A DNA stretch of 64,000 bases from Oikopleura dioica. Lineage: Eukaryota > Chordata > Appendicularia > Copelata > Oikopleuridae. The stretch spans positions 3,852,501-3,916,500 of the forward strand of contig OU015568.1 in assembly GCA_907165135.1 (NCBI GenBank), read 5' to 3'. A program made the translations under genes and the position numbers. How positions within the stretch are numbered: the first letter of the stretch is position 1; each line of letters opens with the position of its first letter. A model generated the notes under the pieces. It worked only from the letters and a program-made list of their open reading frames with translations. It was not told where the DNA came from and searched no databases. This document shows, piece after piece, positions 43,988-55,786 of this stretch.

Positions 43988-46421
43988 ATGCCTCGAAAAA
44001 GAAAGCAAGAAGCAGAGTCGGAGGTGAAAGAAGAACCGGAAATCGACGAAAATGATCCGCCACAGAGTTTGAGAAGGTCTAAAAGAAGCCGAACTCAGGC
44101 AAGTGGACGGAATTCAAAAACAAGTAGATATATTGCCAGAAGATTTCATTTTATTCTTTTTTCTTGTTTTGCCAAATTTTCTGCGACCATTTTATTCTGA
44201 AAAATTATAGAGGGCGCAAGGAAATCACTTATCAAGATCTTTTGGCGCTTCTAATTGTCCTTATCACAAATTATTATCGACTGCACTTCGATGTTTGATA
44301 ACATCGTTCTTCTAGGTCAAAAAGTACGAAGAAAAAGAAGAATACAACCCTGCCGAAGACGATGAAGATTTCGAAGAAGAGTCTTCTCCCGTTCGAAAGC
44401 CCAAAAAGGCCCCGACAAAATCTTCCGCTCGCTCATACTCTGGCGCGTTTAGAAACTCCAAGCAGCTGAATCGCCATCCCAAATCAATCGCCAAGAAAGA
44501 CGGCAACATCAGCAAGATCTCCTTCAACGACGCCGTACCCGTCGACGCTGAATGCCCCTTCCAAGACACTTACAAAGTGTACGCCGATTCCAGAGGCGAT
44601 CATTACCACGCGATGCTGAATCAAACGAACATAGCGCAGAACAACAATAAGTATTATCTTCTACAAGTCCTTGAGCATCGAAAAGGAGAAGGTTACGCTG
44701 TCTGGTTTCGTTGGGGAAGAGTTGGGAGGATCGCAGGGACAATGCCGTGTACTTATGCGAAAGGAGAAGAAGGACTAGGTACGAAAAAAGTTTCAAAGAC
44801 ATGAAACAAGTATCGAGAAATTGAAGAGGAGAAGTAGTCGGCTTTGCTCCGCGCGTCTTCGATTTTCGATTTTTTTCTAGCGCAGATTCGCTTCGCTCAT
44901 CTTTAATTCCGCTTTATTTGAATTTCAGAGGCGGCGATAAACGATTTCTGCAAGAAGTTCCACGACAAAACGAAAAACGAGTGGTGCGATCGCGCAAATT
45001 TCACCAAATACAGCGGCAAATATGACTTTGTCGAGCAGGACTTTGGCGCTACCGTGAAAGAAGAAGTCAAAGAAGAACCAGAAAATGAAGAGGAGGGAGA
45101 AGTGAAGATTGAACCGTGCATGCTCAATGAAGAGGTTCAAGAGCTGATCAAGATGATTTGCGACGTGCGAATGATGGAGAGTTTCGCGAAGGAGATGAAA
45201 TTCGACATTGAGCGTGCTCCGCTCGGCAAATTGACCGAAAAGCAGATCGAAAACGGCGTCAAAATCCTCAAGAAAATCGAAGATGCAATCTTTCACAGCT
45301 CCAACTCTGCTCTGTCAAAGTTGACGAGCCAGTTTTACACGCGAATTCCTCACGATTTCGGAATGACAAGACCGCCTGTTATCAGCTCGCTAGACTTGGT
45401 AAAGGAAGAATACGAATTGCTCGAATCGTTGAGGCAAATAACCATCGCTATTAATGTCAAAGAAAGCGGAGGAAAGCACATTGATCCAACAACAAAAGCA
45501 TTCAACAACCTCTGTTCTTCGATAGAACTCCGTACCGGCGCCGAATTCGACTTTGTTCAGAAGCTACTTACAGACACTCACGGTCCCACTCACAATGCAT
45601 ACACTCTTCAACTCGAATCCCTCTTCCTCGTCCAGAGAGATGGAGAAAAGGACCGCTACAACAGGAAAATAGGAAACGATACACTTCTATGGCACGGCTC
45701 CAGGACGACGAACTTTGCCGGAATCATCAAAAACGGGCTGAGAATTGCTCCTCCAGAAGCGCCTGTTACTGGTTATATGTTTGGAAAGGAACGGGATTCA
45801 TCATTTATTTTTTATTTGTTCTTTGAAGTTAGCAATTAGGTACAGGCTCGATTTAAAAACGCACATTTGTGCGTCTGAACTTTTTTATAATAACGAGTTC
45901 AAAAAATGAACCCGAGAAAAGGGCGTCTATTTCGCTGATTGCGCATCGAAATCTGCAAACTACTGCCACGCGAACGAAAGTGATCCACATGGATTGTTGA
46001 TTCTTTGCCGCGTTGCATTGGGCAAGGAGAAGATTCTATACGCAGCAGATGGCGACTTGCCTGGGAATCTCGGTAGAATCGAACTCGAATTCGATGTTTT
46101 TCAAGGCATATTTTTTTAGGAAACCATGATTCGATCAAGGCAATTGGCCAGAATATACCGTCAAAGGAAGAGACGTTTGCGGAATCTCTTGTTCCTTCCG
46201 GAGCTTTAGTTAAATACGAAAAGGTAAGTCAAGTCAAGTAAAGTGGGTTTACTCGTTATTGAACGAACAATATTGACAAGCTAACCTTTTCTCTTCTGTA
46301 GCCAGAGCTGTGTTCGCTTTTGTACAATGAGTACGTCGTCTACGATACGAAGCAGATCGAGATTCTTTACGTTGCGAAAGTCAAGTTCGATTATGGAAGC
46401 GACTCTGAATGCCCCTGGTGA
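43988..46421 (+). CDS. PARP2: PARP2-like poly(ADP-ribose) polymerase
   Basis: Exons 43988-44098, 44316-44778, 44929-45788, 45922-46072, 46120-46223 and 46302-46421 give 602 aa (human PARP2 583). Lys-rich N-terminus, WGR domain ([15 protein letters not shown]), helical regulatory domain ([20 protein letters not shown]) and catalytic domain with [29 protein letters not shown] and LYNEYVVYD, giving the His-Tyr-Glu triad. It senses DNA breaks and modifies proteins with ADP-ribose in the nucleus. Intron 1 is GC-AG (CAG then GCAAGT). Intron 3 starts GAACGG (GA-AG): only this keeps YMFGK joined to GVYFAD, as in all PARPs. PARP3 is less likely given the Lys-rich N-terminus and length. Confidence 0.93.
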
Positions 46422-46538
46422 TTTGACTCGCCAGATTATACATGATTTTAGTTCATATTTTTGCGAACTGCCTCATTTAGCCGCTCACGGAAACAAATAT
46501 ACAGTTACTTTTATCAAAAGTTGAAAACTTTCTTCAGA

Positions 46539-47694
46539 ATGCCCATCGGTCAGAAGAAACCAAAGCGCCAGTTCAAGCCGAAGAAAAAAGAGGCTCAAGT
46601 CGAAGCTAAGACTGAGCCAGAGCCGGAATTCATCGAACCTGCTACCGCTAGTAGAAAGCAAAAGAAAGGCCCTCCAGAGAAGAAACAACGAGTTTTTAAA
46701 CAAAGGTAAGAAATAACCGAGTTTTCTGTGTTCTTATTTGATTTTGTTTTAGAGAAATTATACAGACAAAGTCTGTTTTTACCTCTGATGGAGTAGAAAG
46801 AAGAGGTTATGGTGGAAAAACAGGAAGTGGGTTTGGAGGAGGAGGTGGCGGCAGCGGTGGAGGAGGTGGTGGCGTAAGAAGATTCATTGGAGAAGACTTT
46901 CAAGCGCGAGCACCAATTGTTAATAAAGAATATAAAGTTTGGACGAAAGAGGAGATCAAGGAGGAACAAGAACAGGCCGAAAAGGCGCTGAAAAAGCTGA
47001 TGCTGGAAGATAAAATGATACAATATGATCGGAAGCTGTTCTCCGAGAAGGATTTTATGTAAGCCCTCTATTCATCAGGTTTAGAATTAAAGGTTTTAGG
47101 CCAGTTCAAGTTGGATATCCATTGAAAGATATAAGTAAAATACGCAGAGAAGAGTCGAATGAATCGGAAGCCGTCGATGATGACTTTTTACGGGCGCTCA
47201 AAAATGGGGATTCAGGCGATCAAATCTTTCTTTTTCAAATGAGGTACCTTTTTAACTCATCGAATAGGGTTCTGAAACATTTAAGTGATCTTCCGATTGT
47301 TCCTAAATCAGCAGGAGACGCTGATGATTACGACCCAAATGAAGAGCTGCATCTTGGCGATCTGAGTGTACAGGAGATCTTTGATGATTTTGGCAAGGTC
47401 AGTCTGAATGTGGGAGATATGAAAATGAAGGTTGTCCCTGGATCCGATCCGCGTTGCTTTACGGAATTGTCGAGAATGACGGCGAGCAGCTATCAAGTCG
47501 TTGGAGAGGTCTCAAAGAAATATACAATCACACCTGATTTTGAGCATCTACTTGGCAGGATGAGCAAGAGCGAGTCAGCGTTTGACGAAGAGGAAAACGA
47601 TCACGATCAAATAATGGCAGATACAGACAGAGCATCACAAGAATCAGAAGGACCGCCGCCGCTGATCAGAATTAAAAGCGAACCTCAGTTTTAA
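46539..47694 (+). CDS. POLR3D: RNA polymerase III subunit RPC4
   Basis: Exons 46539-46705, 46753-47058, 47100-47243 and 47286-47694 give 341 aa (human 398). N-terminus is Lys-rich, followed by a Gly run (GGGGGGSGGGGGGVRRF). The C-terminal RPC4 domain shows FLFQMSDLPIVPKSAG, then FDDFGKVSLNVGDMKMKV, and VVGEVSKKYTITPDFEHLL, matching GKV..LG and PDFExLL of POLR3D. It is part of the TFIIF-like Pol III subcomplex with RPC5. ATG follows TTTCTTCAGA, 117 bp after the PARP2 stop: a trans-splice site and shared operon are plausible. A 24-bp shorter alternative to intron 3 leaves the frame open, so residues near 208 are uncertain. Confidence 0.85.
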
Positions 47695-47944
47695 CAAAAG
47701 TACTGGTGTTTTACTGAAACTGCCTGTTTCCTTATCCTGTCACTTTCTCACTCTCTCTTCTGACGAGCGTATCTTATGTATTTGTATATAAAAAAGCTGC
47801 GTAAAATCACGTTCTTTTTCAGAATCCGATGATTACTCGGGTTCTAACTCGGAGAAGTCAGAACTTACATTCAGTTATTCTTACTGGAAGAAGGTGCTCA
47901 AGCAACTTGAGTGCCGGGAGTTAACTGTATCTTTTTTTTTTAGT

Positions 47945-48586
47945 ATGTCGTCGTTGTACTACTTCAAGGCGACGCTTAACTCTGGAGAGGAAGTCAGGTT
48001 AGGGATTAAGAAAGTCACATTTTCATCTCTCTTTTCAGCCTCTCCAAATACACTGGTCATCCCCTTGTGGTGGTCAACGTAGCGTCTAAATGAGGCGTGA
48101 CCGACTCTGAATACAAAGCACTTCAATCCCTTCATGAGTCTGTACGTACCCATCCTTCGCTTTCATCAAATAACTATCGAATATTAGTACGCCAACCAAG
48201 AAAAAGGTCTCCGCATCCTTGCCTTCCCTTGCAATCAATTTGGAAAGCAAGAACCCGCCAGCGATGCGGCCATTGCCGAGTTTGTCAAGAAATACAACTT
48301 CCAGGGCGAGCTCTTCCAGAAGATAGAAGTCAATGGAAAGAACGCTCATCCCTTGTGGTCGTGGATGAAGACTACTCCCGTAAGTTTAGCTGATCTTGAG
48401 TATGATTGGATCTGAAATCGGCGTTTTCAGAAAGGCAAGGGCACGCTGGGTAACGACATCAAGTGGAACTTCACAAAGTTCGTTGTCGACCGCCAGGGTC
48501 AAGTCGTTGAGCGAGCTGCAACGACGACTTCATCTGCCAAACTCGCGCCACAAATTGAAAAACTTCTTCAATCTCCTTTTGAGTAA
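47945..48586 (+). CDS. GPX4: Glutathione peroxidase 4-like selenoprotein (in-frame TGA)
   Basis: Exons 47945-47997, 48039-48141, 48188-48379 and 48431-48586 give 167 codons. The active-site region reads VVVNVASK, then TGA (48091-48093), then GVTDSEY, so TGA takes the place of the catalytic selenocysteine of GPX4 (NVASQUGKT). The rest is typical: [16 protein letters not shown], then [13 protein letters not shown], keeping Gln and Trp of the catalytic tetrad. Length and lack of the oligomer loop fit the monomeric GPX4 type, which reduces phospholipid hydroperoxides. ATG follows a T-run and TAG, a possible trans-splice site; GTATATAAAAAAG at 47784 is TATA-like. A SECIS candidate lies downstream. 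Confidence 0.92.
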
Positions 48587-48826
48587 TTTCAAATGACTGC
48601 TTGGTTGAGCTTCTTAATTATTTATCATTGACCTACTGATTTCTTCTACGAATTTCTTCCTTCTCTTTCATAGGGCAGATTTTCCCTTTTTCAGTCGCGT
48701 TATCAAGACTATTTGAAGTGCTTTACGTCTTGAAATCTCGGTAGAAAAGTGAAAAATCTGGATCGCGGTTTTGTTCAGCGCGCGATTCATGATCCAGAGC
48801 TGGTTTTTCTTGAAGTTTTCGACCTA

Positions 48827-48870
48827 ATGATGGATTCGATTAAACCTGTTTCAGGCGTCGAAATCCGGAG
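48827..48870 (+). promoter_or_regulatory. Candidate SECIS element of the GPX4 gene
   Basis: In the 3' region, 240 bp after the stop: ATGA (48827-48830), 11 nt, AAA (48842-48844) in the apical loop, and GGAG (48867-48870) opposite ATGA. GGATTCGA (48832-48839) pairs with TCGAAATCC (48858-48866) with one bulge. This is the layout of a eukaryotic SECIS (AUGA, AA, NGAN). Found by eye; folding not computed. Confidence 0.65.
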
Positions 48871-49137
48871 AGGGAGCAAACCCGTCGATTTTCAAGGAGA
48901 ATGAACTCTGGATCATCCCTCTTTGGACATTTGATAGTTCACATGTTACATGTACCAATAAATACGAAATCAAAACGAAAGAAGATCCAGCTTCCATCTT
49001 TTTGAAGAGGAGCCTGAATGGGGGATTTATCTTTACCAAACAGATTGTGTCGTCGCATTAAATTATATATTATATATTGCTTAATTTATAGAGATAGATA
49101 GTGACTGATACAGGTAGAAAAATGGAGCATCGCGTAT

Positions 49138-52100
49138 TTACTCCGAGTTATGAGGGCGATAAGCTCTTCTTAAACTTGAATTTCTTGAGAAGCTCGTGTA
49201 TTCGTCTTCTTTATTCGGCGATTTTGACATGTTACCGGGGTTCTTGAGTACGATGTGGACGTCGTTGTTGCCGTACCTTTTTACTTCCAGGTTCTGAAAG
49301 GGATTTGCGTCAAAAAGTCCCAAATTATACGAACCCTTATGAATTCATCCGCTCGATACCGATCAGCATCAGCAATTGAATTCGTCTTCGAGACTTCACG
49401 AGAAGTAGGCGGCGGGTATTTCTTCCCAGAACGGATGAAGTTCCAGATCTCGCAGGCAGCAACCGCGCAAGCAAGGATCAAACCCACCGCTTAGATAAGG
49501 TTAAATCAACAGACATGGCTGTTTTTAATTACCCAAGACGCAGAAAGCACCGGCAAAGTTCTCCAGCGTAAATTCTCCTTTTCGCTTTTTCGGGCCATCG
49601 GGTTCTAGCGAGCAGGAACCAGTCTTGTGCCACCTAAAACAACCATTACCGAAATGACTTGAGACACGAGTGAAATTCCAAAACCGGGAAGTGATCTCAT
49701 CTGTCCCAATCAAAAAATTAATAAATTAGTCACTTCTTCTAGGATGCAGTTAGCTATTCAGATGCGCTCCCGGTTGACGAGTTTTTCAATGTTTCTGTTA
49801 CCAGAGCTCATGCTCATGTCTCTCGTTGCTTCCATTAGACCTCCACCTTTTTGTAAGTCTTTTAAAAAGGGCACCACGTATACTTACCATTGATTCTTAA
49901 GCTTGACGAGATCTCCTTTGTCTTGTAGCTCTAGAATTTCCATGCTCATGAAGTCCCTGATCGGATGGCCACGGCGGACGGCGATTCCGTAGCCTTTTTC
50001 GAAGATAGAGCTTTGTACAGTCGTTAGGCTACAATCAGGATCGTTGAGGATTTTGTACTCGATGATCGGAACATCCCACAAAAACGCGAATTTACGCCCA
50101 GAGTCCGAAACGCGGCGAAATCCATCATTAGCATCAGCAATTTGACTGTCATTCACTCCCTTCCACAATTTCGTCCAAAAGCTGTTCAGCTCAACGTCCA
50201 AACTCGCTTTGAACTTCAAGTAATCATAAATGCTCGTGTCGCCAACAGTGCCAAAGCCCATCTCTGTCTGATCGGCGAGATCTTGGAAGGAGGCAATCGG
50301 CTTCTCCATCTGAGTGACAGTTAGGAATGCCGCCAAATTCGCAGTGTAGGAGCTGACGATTATCAAAATGAAAAACCACCAGACGCCGATGACGATTTGC
50401 GATGACATTGTTACTAAGTACATGTCGGTTGATTGCTTTTGAAAGAGTTTTAGACAGGCTCTTCTCATTCGAACTTTTGATGATTAACACTGATTGGTAA
50501 CTCAAGTACTGTAACTCTTTCCTGAACAAGGGAAGAATACACAAACCAAAAAATCCCATGCAGAGAAGAATCATGATAATGAGGCCCTCTGATCCTCTTC
50601 GGTGAAATTCTATTGAGAACATAGAGGAGCAAGGACACAACGATCAGACCGGCAATGATCGAGTACCAAACAGTCTTGTGAAAGGGATTGAGAAAGCTGA
50701 ACAGATTAGAAACAGCTGGTTTCTTTTTCATGACGATTCCGACCGCGTAGTCCATGTATCGTTTCGTAAAGTCGACTACTTTTTCTCTCTGCGGAGTAAC
50801 TGTCATCGCAGAAACGGCAAAATCCGCCCTTCCAGAAACGATATCGCCAATCATACCGGACCACACCATGGTGCCATTTTCGCTCATTTGCTGAGATCCA
50901 TAAGCAGTTCCTTCAAATATCTCGTACTGGAAGTTGATTTTCTTCGCAAGAATCTTGAGCAAATCGATTGAGAAACCACTCCACTCGATGCTTCCATCCG
51001 ACCGAACGGTTTTAATCACAAATGGCTCATCAACGACAGTGACGACTTTGTAGGTGATATTTTGCCCGGTAAAGCCCGACAAGCGCATTTTTCCGAAATC
51101 GGGAGCGTTTTTTCCCGTGCAGGAATTGTATATCTCGTCGGATATCGAGACGCAGGCGATATCCTTAATTAATTTATAAGGTAGTTCGAGTGGGGTGAAT
51201 ACCTGTGTTGACATTTTTCGCGAACAGAGTTGAAGTTGATTCGCGACTATATTCGTCCATTTCTCGCAGTTCGACGCATTCTTTGTTGGAAACCTGGAAA
51301 TCAGTTCCTAGTGAAAACGAAAATGAAGCTCAGCAAAATCTGCAAAACTTACTTTTACAGCGTCGCGAATAAGAGTTCCCTGGGCCCAAATTGTTTGATT
51401 TCTTGGCGTGCAGGTTACGGAAATAGGAAGCACCTCATTTTCATCGATCAAACCTGATAATATCTTTAATTCAAAGACTTTGAACTTCTTTATGCTCGCG
51501 TCCTCCAATGAATCAATCAAATTGAAGCAGATTCACCAAAGAAATAATGATAAAAATTACCTTTTTCATCTCGGAGAAGCCTGGAAGAGGATAATTATAC
51601 CCGTCTGTAAGTTTCTTTGTCAGCAAAAATTATTTATATGGCCTGATCACTAGTTTATTTTTTCGATCCTCTGCCTGAGTGCATTTCCAATCAAGCTAGA
51701 AATTCGTGAAAATATTTCGGTAACGTTTCCCATTTGACGTTTTCGAAAGTCTAGTCCGGCGTCGTTTGAACTCAGCATTTCTGGTGGCGAAATAACCGAA
51801 ACCATATGACCATTCAGTAGGTTTTTGTAGTCCCGTTTCTCCTCATTTCCACTCAAAAAATTTTCATCAGCTGTTTTCTTATGCCTTCTACCTTATTTTC
51901 TCCAGGCAAAGAAGAACTCTCAGCCTTGACCGATGAATCTGATCAATTTTCTTTCCCACTGAATGAATAAATCCTTCCATCGAAGCGCCACCACCAAATA
52001 CAACTGCGATCAGTTCAGAATTGAACTGTTCCTTGTTCATACTCAGTTCGAGAAAGACAGAGTTGATGTGCTGGAAAGCGACTTTGTTTTTTGCAACAGT

Positions 52101-52924
52101 GCCAAATTGGATAAATGTTGCGGATTGGGCTTAATTGAGTTCGCAGCAAAGTGTAATGTGACTCATGTCGAAGGTCATTGTCTTTTTATGAAGATTTAAT
52201 AAACGAATTGTCTGAAAATATCTGAAAATTGAGAACTCTTGACTTGGTCGCCGAGATATCGATGGAAGAGATCGAAGTCTTGAAGGGAGTAATTCGAGTC
52301 GTAAATAACGATGATTTTCGGAAAGCGTTGGTACATCACCAATGCAGCTATTTGCTCCATCGGTTGCTAAAAATTCTAAATGAAATGAAAATCACAAAAT
52401 CTTACGATGTATTGTCCTCCGATGATTTCTTGTCCGATATCAACCGTCATTTTTGGCTTCATTCTTCCTACCCCGATTTGATTCGTTGTCGAAATTTTTG
52501 TCTCCCCTCTATTATCGAGTGGGACAGCAAAGATTGGAATTCCGAGACTTTCCGAAATAACCTGCGCGTATCTGATCGTCTCTTGTTTTGCAATAAAAAC
52601 GAACGCCAGGGTACCATTCGTCGCCACTTCGCACATTTTTGACTGTAATTGATTGATGCCGGAAACGGCTTGCAAGTCAATTGGGACAATCTAACTGTAT
52701 AAAGAAGGGAGTAACGAGATATGTTGCCCTACCTCATCGACCATTGATCTTGCCAAGAGCTCGGTAGGTCTGAATTTGTACTTTTCTCCAAGACTTGCGT
52801 CGGAGAATCCGGAAGAAAAATCCAGCTCGGAAAAAATCGCAAATCGGCGAGTAGAAAGAGTTGAGTTCGGTCCCAAGCACTGGCCGATCAGCGGTATCGT
52901 CAAGCACCAACTTGATGCGATCAT
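49138..52924 (-). CDS. Ionotropic glutamate receptor subunit
   Basis: Signal peptide ([15 protein letters not shown]) in exon 1, 52924-52733. Amino-terminal domain exons 52690-52406 ([14 protein letters not shown]), from 52366 ([19 protein letters not shown]) and further pieces to about 51230 are only partly resolved. The ligand-binding domain has [21 protein letters not shown] and [20 protein letters not shown]. Pore and M3 read SSLVQQSTD and [12 protein letters not shown], the iGluR signature, with Gln at the Q/R site. Then the second ligand lobe, M4 ([15 protein letters not shown]) and a cytoplasmic tail ending in exon 49281-49138. Intron 50521-50436 starts GAAAGA (GA-AG) and splits the pore. 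Closest to non-NMDA (AMPA/kainate/delta) types; the subtype is not certain. Synaptic or sensory cation channel. Confidence 0.88.
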
Positions 52925-53640
52925 TTTGAGGGCTTTTTTGGGGTACTACTCCCGTAGTCGTCTTTTGCAAACTTTGGACAGGCTTTTCTCTCTCGTACCC
53001 TATTCCTTTTCTTCTCGAAAAACGCGTTTGGCTGCTTGTTGCTCTTCCCGATCTTGAATATTTATTGTCCATTTTATCTTTTATATGCATCTCTCTTTTG
53101 TATTTCCATGTGTTTGTCATTTCGCCGCGGCTCGTTTGGTAAATGCCGAATGGAACACAGAACTCGCTTCACAATTAATTAGGCGCCGTTGCACTCCTAA
53201 TTAGCGCCAGTTAATATTTAAACAATCAATCAGCGACAATCGAAAATGCAGATATCGGAAATGATCGAGACATCAGGTCAGAGGTCTTTCGAGTCTACTA
53301 CTGAGAAATTTAATTATTTATTCAAAGAAGTTCGGAATCTTCAAAAACTTACCTGCAGTAAAAAAACAAAACTCACTTTCTGATCTCTTATTTAGGAAAA
53401 GCTGAGCTTTTATACGAGCGTTTATTTACTGTTTGAATGACTGTTCTCAGCAGATAATCGAGATGAAACGGTATCAGTGTATATTTCTGGAGAGCACTTT
53501 TCAATAAATCGGTAAATACTAAATGCAGAAAACGATTTTATGAGGAGAAGATTCGGCTGAATGCTATATCATATAGATATTTGACTGCGATCTTTACGAA
53601 GAAAATAACGAATAATTACAGTATATCGTGGCTTTTTAGT
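52925..53640. other. Intergenic, probable receptor promoter region
   Basis: GC-poor with AATTAGGCGCCGTTG and TCCTAATTAGCGCC direct/inverted motifs at 53178-53207. No gene. Confidence 0.4.
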
Positions 53641-53862
53641 TCAAGATACGGATGATTGATTTCCGCCTTTCCGATTTTTTGAAATCTTATTCGTAGCAAA
53701 AAAGCTAATTGCCCTACCAGACTCTTTATAACCTAATAATTGACCGAAGATAAAAAAAAACTTAAAGAAAACTTGATTTTTCCTGGGACCAATTATCCTT
53801 ATAATTAGCTTCTTCGCTTTTCCGGTTTTTTCTTTTTCTTCATCGTGAGTGGTGTCGCTCAT
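53584..53862 (-). CDS. Possible small protein, two exons
   Basis: ATG at 53862 begins SDTTHDEEKEKTGKAKKLII. An acceptor ATTATTAG near 53737 opens a second stretch (VIKSLVGQLAFLLRIRFQKI, ending NHPYLELKSHDIL at about 53622). Phases do not match with a GT donor; a GATAAT site at about 53794 is close. Tentative. Confidence 0.28.
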
Positions 53863-54096
53863 CTTCCCACTAATTTACTGGACACCAGAATGCCCACACG
53901 CACTTCAAAGACTCTGAGCCTTCATGGCTACCAGTACTTTTCTTCTTATTCGCGACTAGATGTCAGTGCAGAACATTTTCTGGCGAATAAAAGGAGCGTT
54001 CGGAGATACCCTCTCAATCAAAATCAACTATTTCAATAGTTTGGCTTCTAGCTAATTGTTTGAAATAGAAAGAATCTCCTTAAATCAAGGAGGAAG

Positions 54097-54618
54097 ATGC
54101 AAGCTATCAAGATTTGCATCATTCTTGTTTTTGTCAATGCTGAAACCGATGTTGAATGCGGAACGGTTTACGATGGTCGGGCGATTCAACTGACCGGGCG
54201 ATACCTTCTCGAGATGGAATATGACGAGTGCTTCTCTCTTTGCACTTTTGTTCACGCGATAACATACGGGCCGTCTACTGCTTCTGGTCATATCTGCAAT
54301 GCTATCTACAACCGCGGTTTCAAGCGATGTAATCTGCACCATACAGCTCTCAGCAAGGAAATCACCGAAACTATAAGGGAATTCGAAGGCACAAGAAACA
54401 CCGGCTCAGTCATGGTCAGAAACAAAAAGCATTGCTCTGCCATTTGTGATCAAATCCCTTCATGTTTTATCGCAGTGACGAAATCGAGAGGACGACATGG
54501 GCACACCTGCTCTCTTTTCTCTGGAAACTTTGACTACACGAAGCCAGGAAGATGTAATGCTGCTAGCTGCTCTTGCAAAAGAAAACCAAGCAGATCACCA
54601 AGAACTTTCTTTGCCTGA
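54097..54618 (+). CDS. Secreted Cys-rich PAN/Apple-like protein
   Basis: Single exon, 173 aa. Signal peptide (QAIKICIILVFVNA). Two Cys-rich units follow: CFSLCTFVHAITYG then ICNAIYNRGFKRCNLH, and HCSAICDQIPSCFIAV then TCSLFSGNFDY, with the C...C...C.A..Y....C.L spacing of PAN/Apple modules, which bind proteins or glycans. Ends with a basic tail. AATAAATTC about 80 bp on. The domain call rests on spacing only. Confidence 0.6.
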   Translation: MQAIKICIILVFVNAETDVECGTVYDGRAIQLTGRYLLEMEYDECFSLCTFVHAITYGPSTASGHICNAIYNRGFKRCNLHHTALSKEITETIREFEGTRNTGSVMVRNKKHCSAICDQIPSCFIAVTKSRGRHGHTCSLFSGNFDYTKPGRCNAASCSCKRKPSRSPRTFFA

Positions 54619-54749
54619 TTCTTCTTCTTACTAATCTATTCTCTCCCATTTTTGGGCCCAAAAGTGCACTTTATTGACCTTTATCCAATAATTCATTCAA
54701 TAAATTCATCTAGTCATATTTCACCCGTTGTTTTATTCACTAGAAAGAG

Positions 54750-55786
54750 TCATTTAACCTCGAAGAACGTTGATCTTAACATCTCGAGATGGTGCGCTAG
54801 AATAATCTCGAGCTTGTTCTTCTGGTTCGAATCGGTCTTCGAAGTTCTGTTCGTTTCGGACAGGGCCGACTCCAGCCAAGTGAGAAAGTCGGTCGATGCT
54901 TGAGCCAGTCACTAGGTGATTGGGGATTGATTTGAGGACAAGACTCAGGTTTGACTTACAGTGACATTTTGAGTTAGTATTCAAGGCATTTTGGAGAGTT
55001 TCTTTCATAGCAGCCTGAGTCGCAAACATGATTTCCATGGGAGTCATTGGTTTTGGTGGCTCAGCATTGACCTAAGGAAATTTATGATTCTCATGATCGC
55101 ACTCATTGACACCTGTTGAGCGGACTGCTGAGCTTCGATGATGGGCTCGTCCAAATCTTCGTAGGAAGTGACTGTTCTCTCCTTGACTCGTCGACCGTCG
55201 GGCATCACTTTGATGCACTCTCTGATTTCGCCGCTGTTGCCGTCAAGATCCTTTAAATTTTCAATCATCTTTCTTTTTCTCGAAAAAACGCTTACAGCAA
55301 AAACAGATTGAGGATTCTGAGCAGCCTGGAAAAATTTGGCTCGTCCAGAGTTGAAAAAATCGCGATCATCTCCGTTGAAAGTGTCGTACAATTTGTGCGC
55401 ATCTTCGGGCAAGTTAGAGTTTGATCCATTGTAGTAAACTCTATATAAAATGTTTTGATACTGCTTTGATGAAATTGTAACCTGTCTTCTGGGAGGAAAT
55501 CCTCGCATAAGTCCATCACTCGATCGTTGATTGGGACATATCGTCTTCTTCTATTAAAAAGGGATGAAAACTCAATATTTCTTAGAGAAAAGAAAAGACT
55601 ACTCGATCAAAGACTACTGAGAATATTGAGCTTTCTCGATTCTAGAGCAGTTTTGCAATAAGTGCATACTGTAGTGGATCAGCAGAACTGATGATTCATC
55701 AGTACCGCTGGAGCATTTTAAAGTTAGTAAGTAGTAGCACCCGAATAAACTTACCGTCCAAGTTTATGCGATTCAACGCTGGGCAT
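54750..55786 (-). CDS. Unrecognised soluble protein, six exons
   Basis: Exons 55786-55755, 55550-55482, 55440-55296, 55250-55113, 55071-54960 and 54898-54750 all join by GT-AG introns (41-62 bp) for 214 aa. N-terminus MPSVESHKLG, basic RRRRYVPINDRVMDLCEDF, acidic LPEDAHKLYDTFNGDDRDF, then IRECIKVMPDGRRVKERTV, which weakly recalls the PDGxRxxERTV of HAX1, and a helical C-terminus (NKLEIILAHHLEMLRSTFF). The last exon is also open in another frame, but phase selects this one. An upstream ATG exon at about 55917 (MSRRSG) may be an alternative start. Function unknown. Confidence 0.6.

Noticed and set aside
48091-48093. Premature stop in GPX4, i.e. pseudogene
   Set aside because: TGA is exactly at the selenocysteine site, all other codons and splice sites are intact and a SECIS-like stem follows.
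54754-55047. Alternative frame for the last exon of the 54750-55786 gene (DRLSHLAGVGPVRNEQN)
   Set aside because: The upstream donor phase selects the other frame, which also ends in a natural helix and stop.
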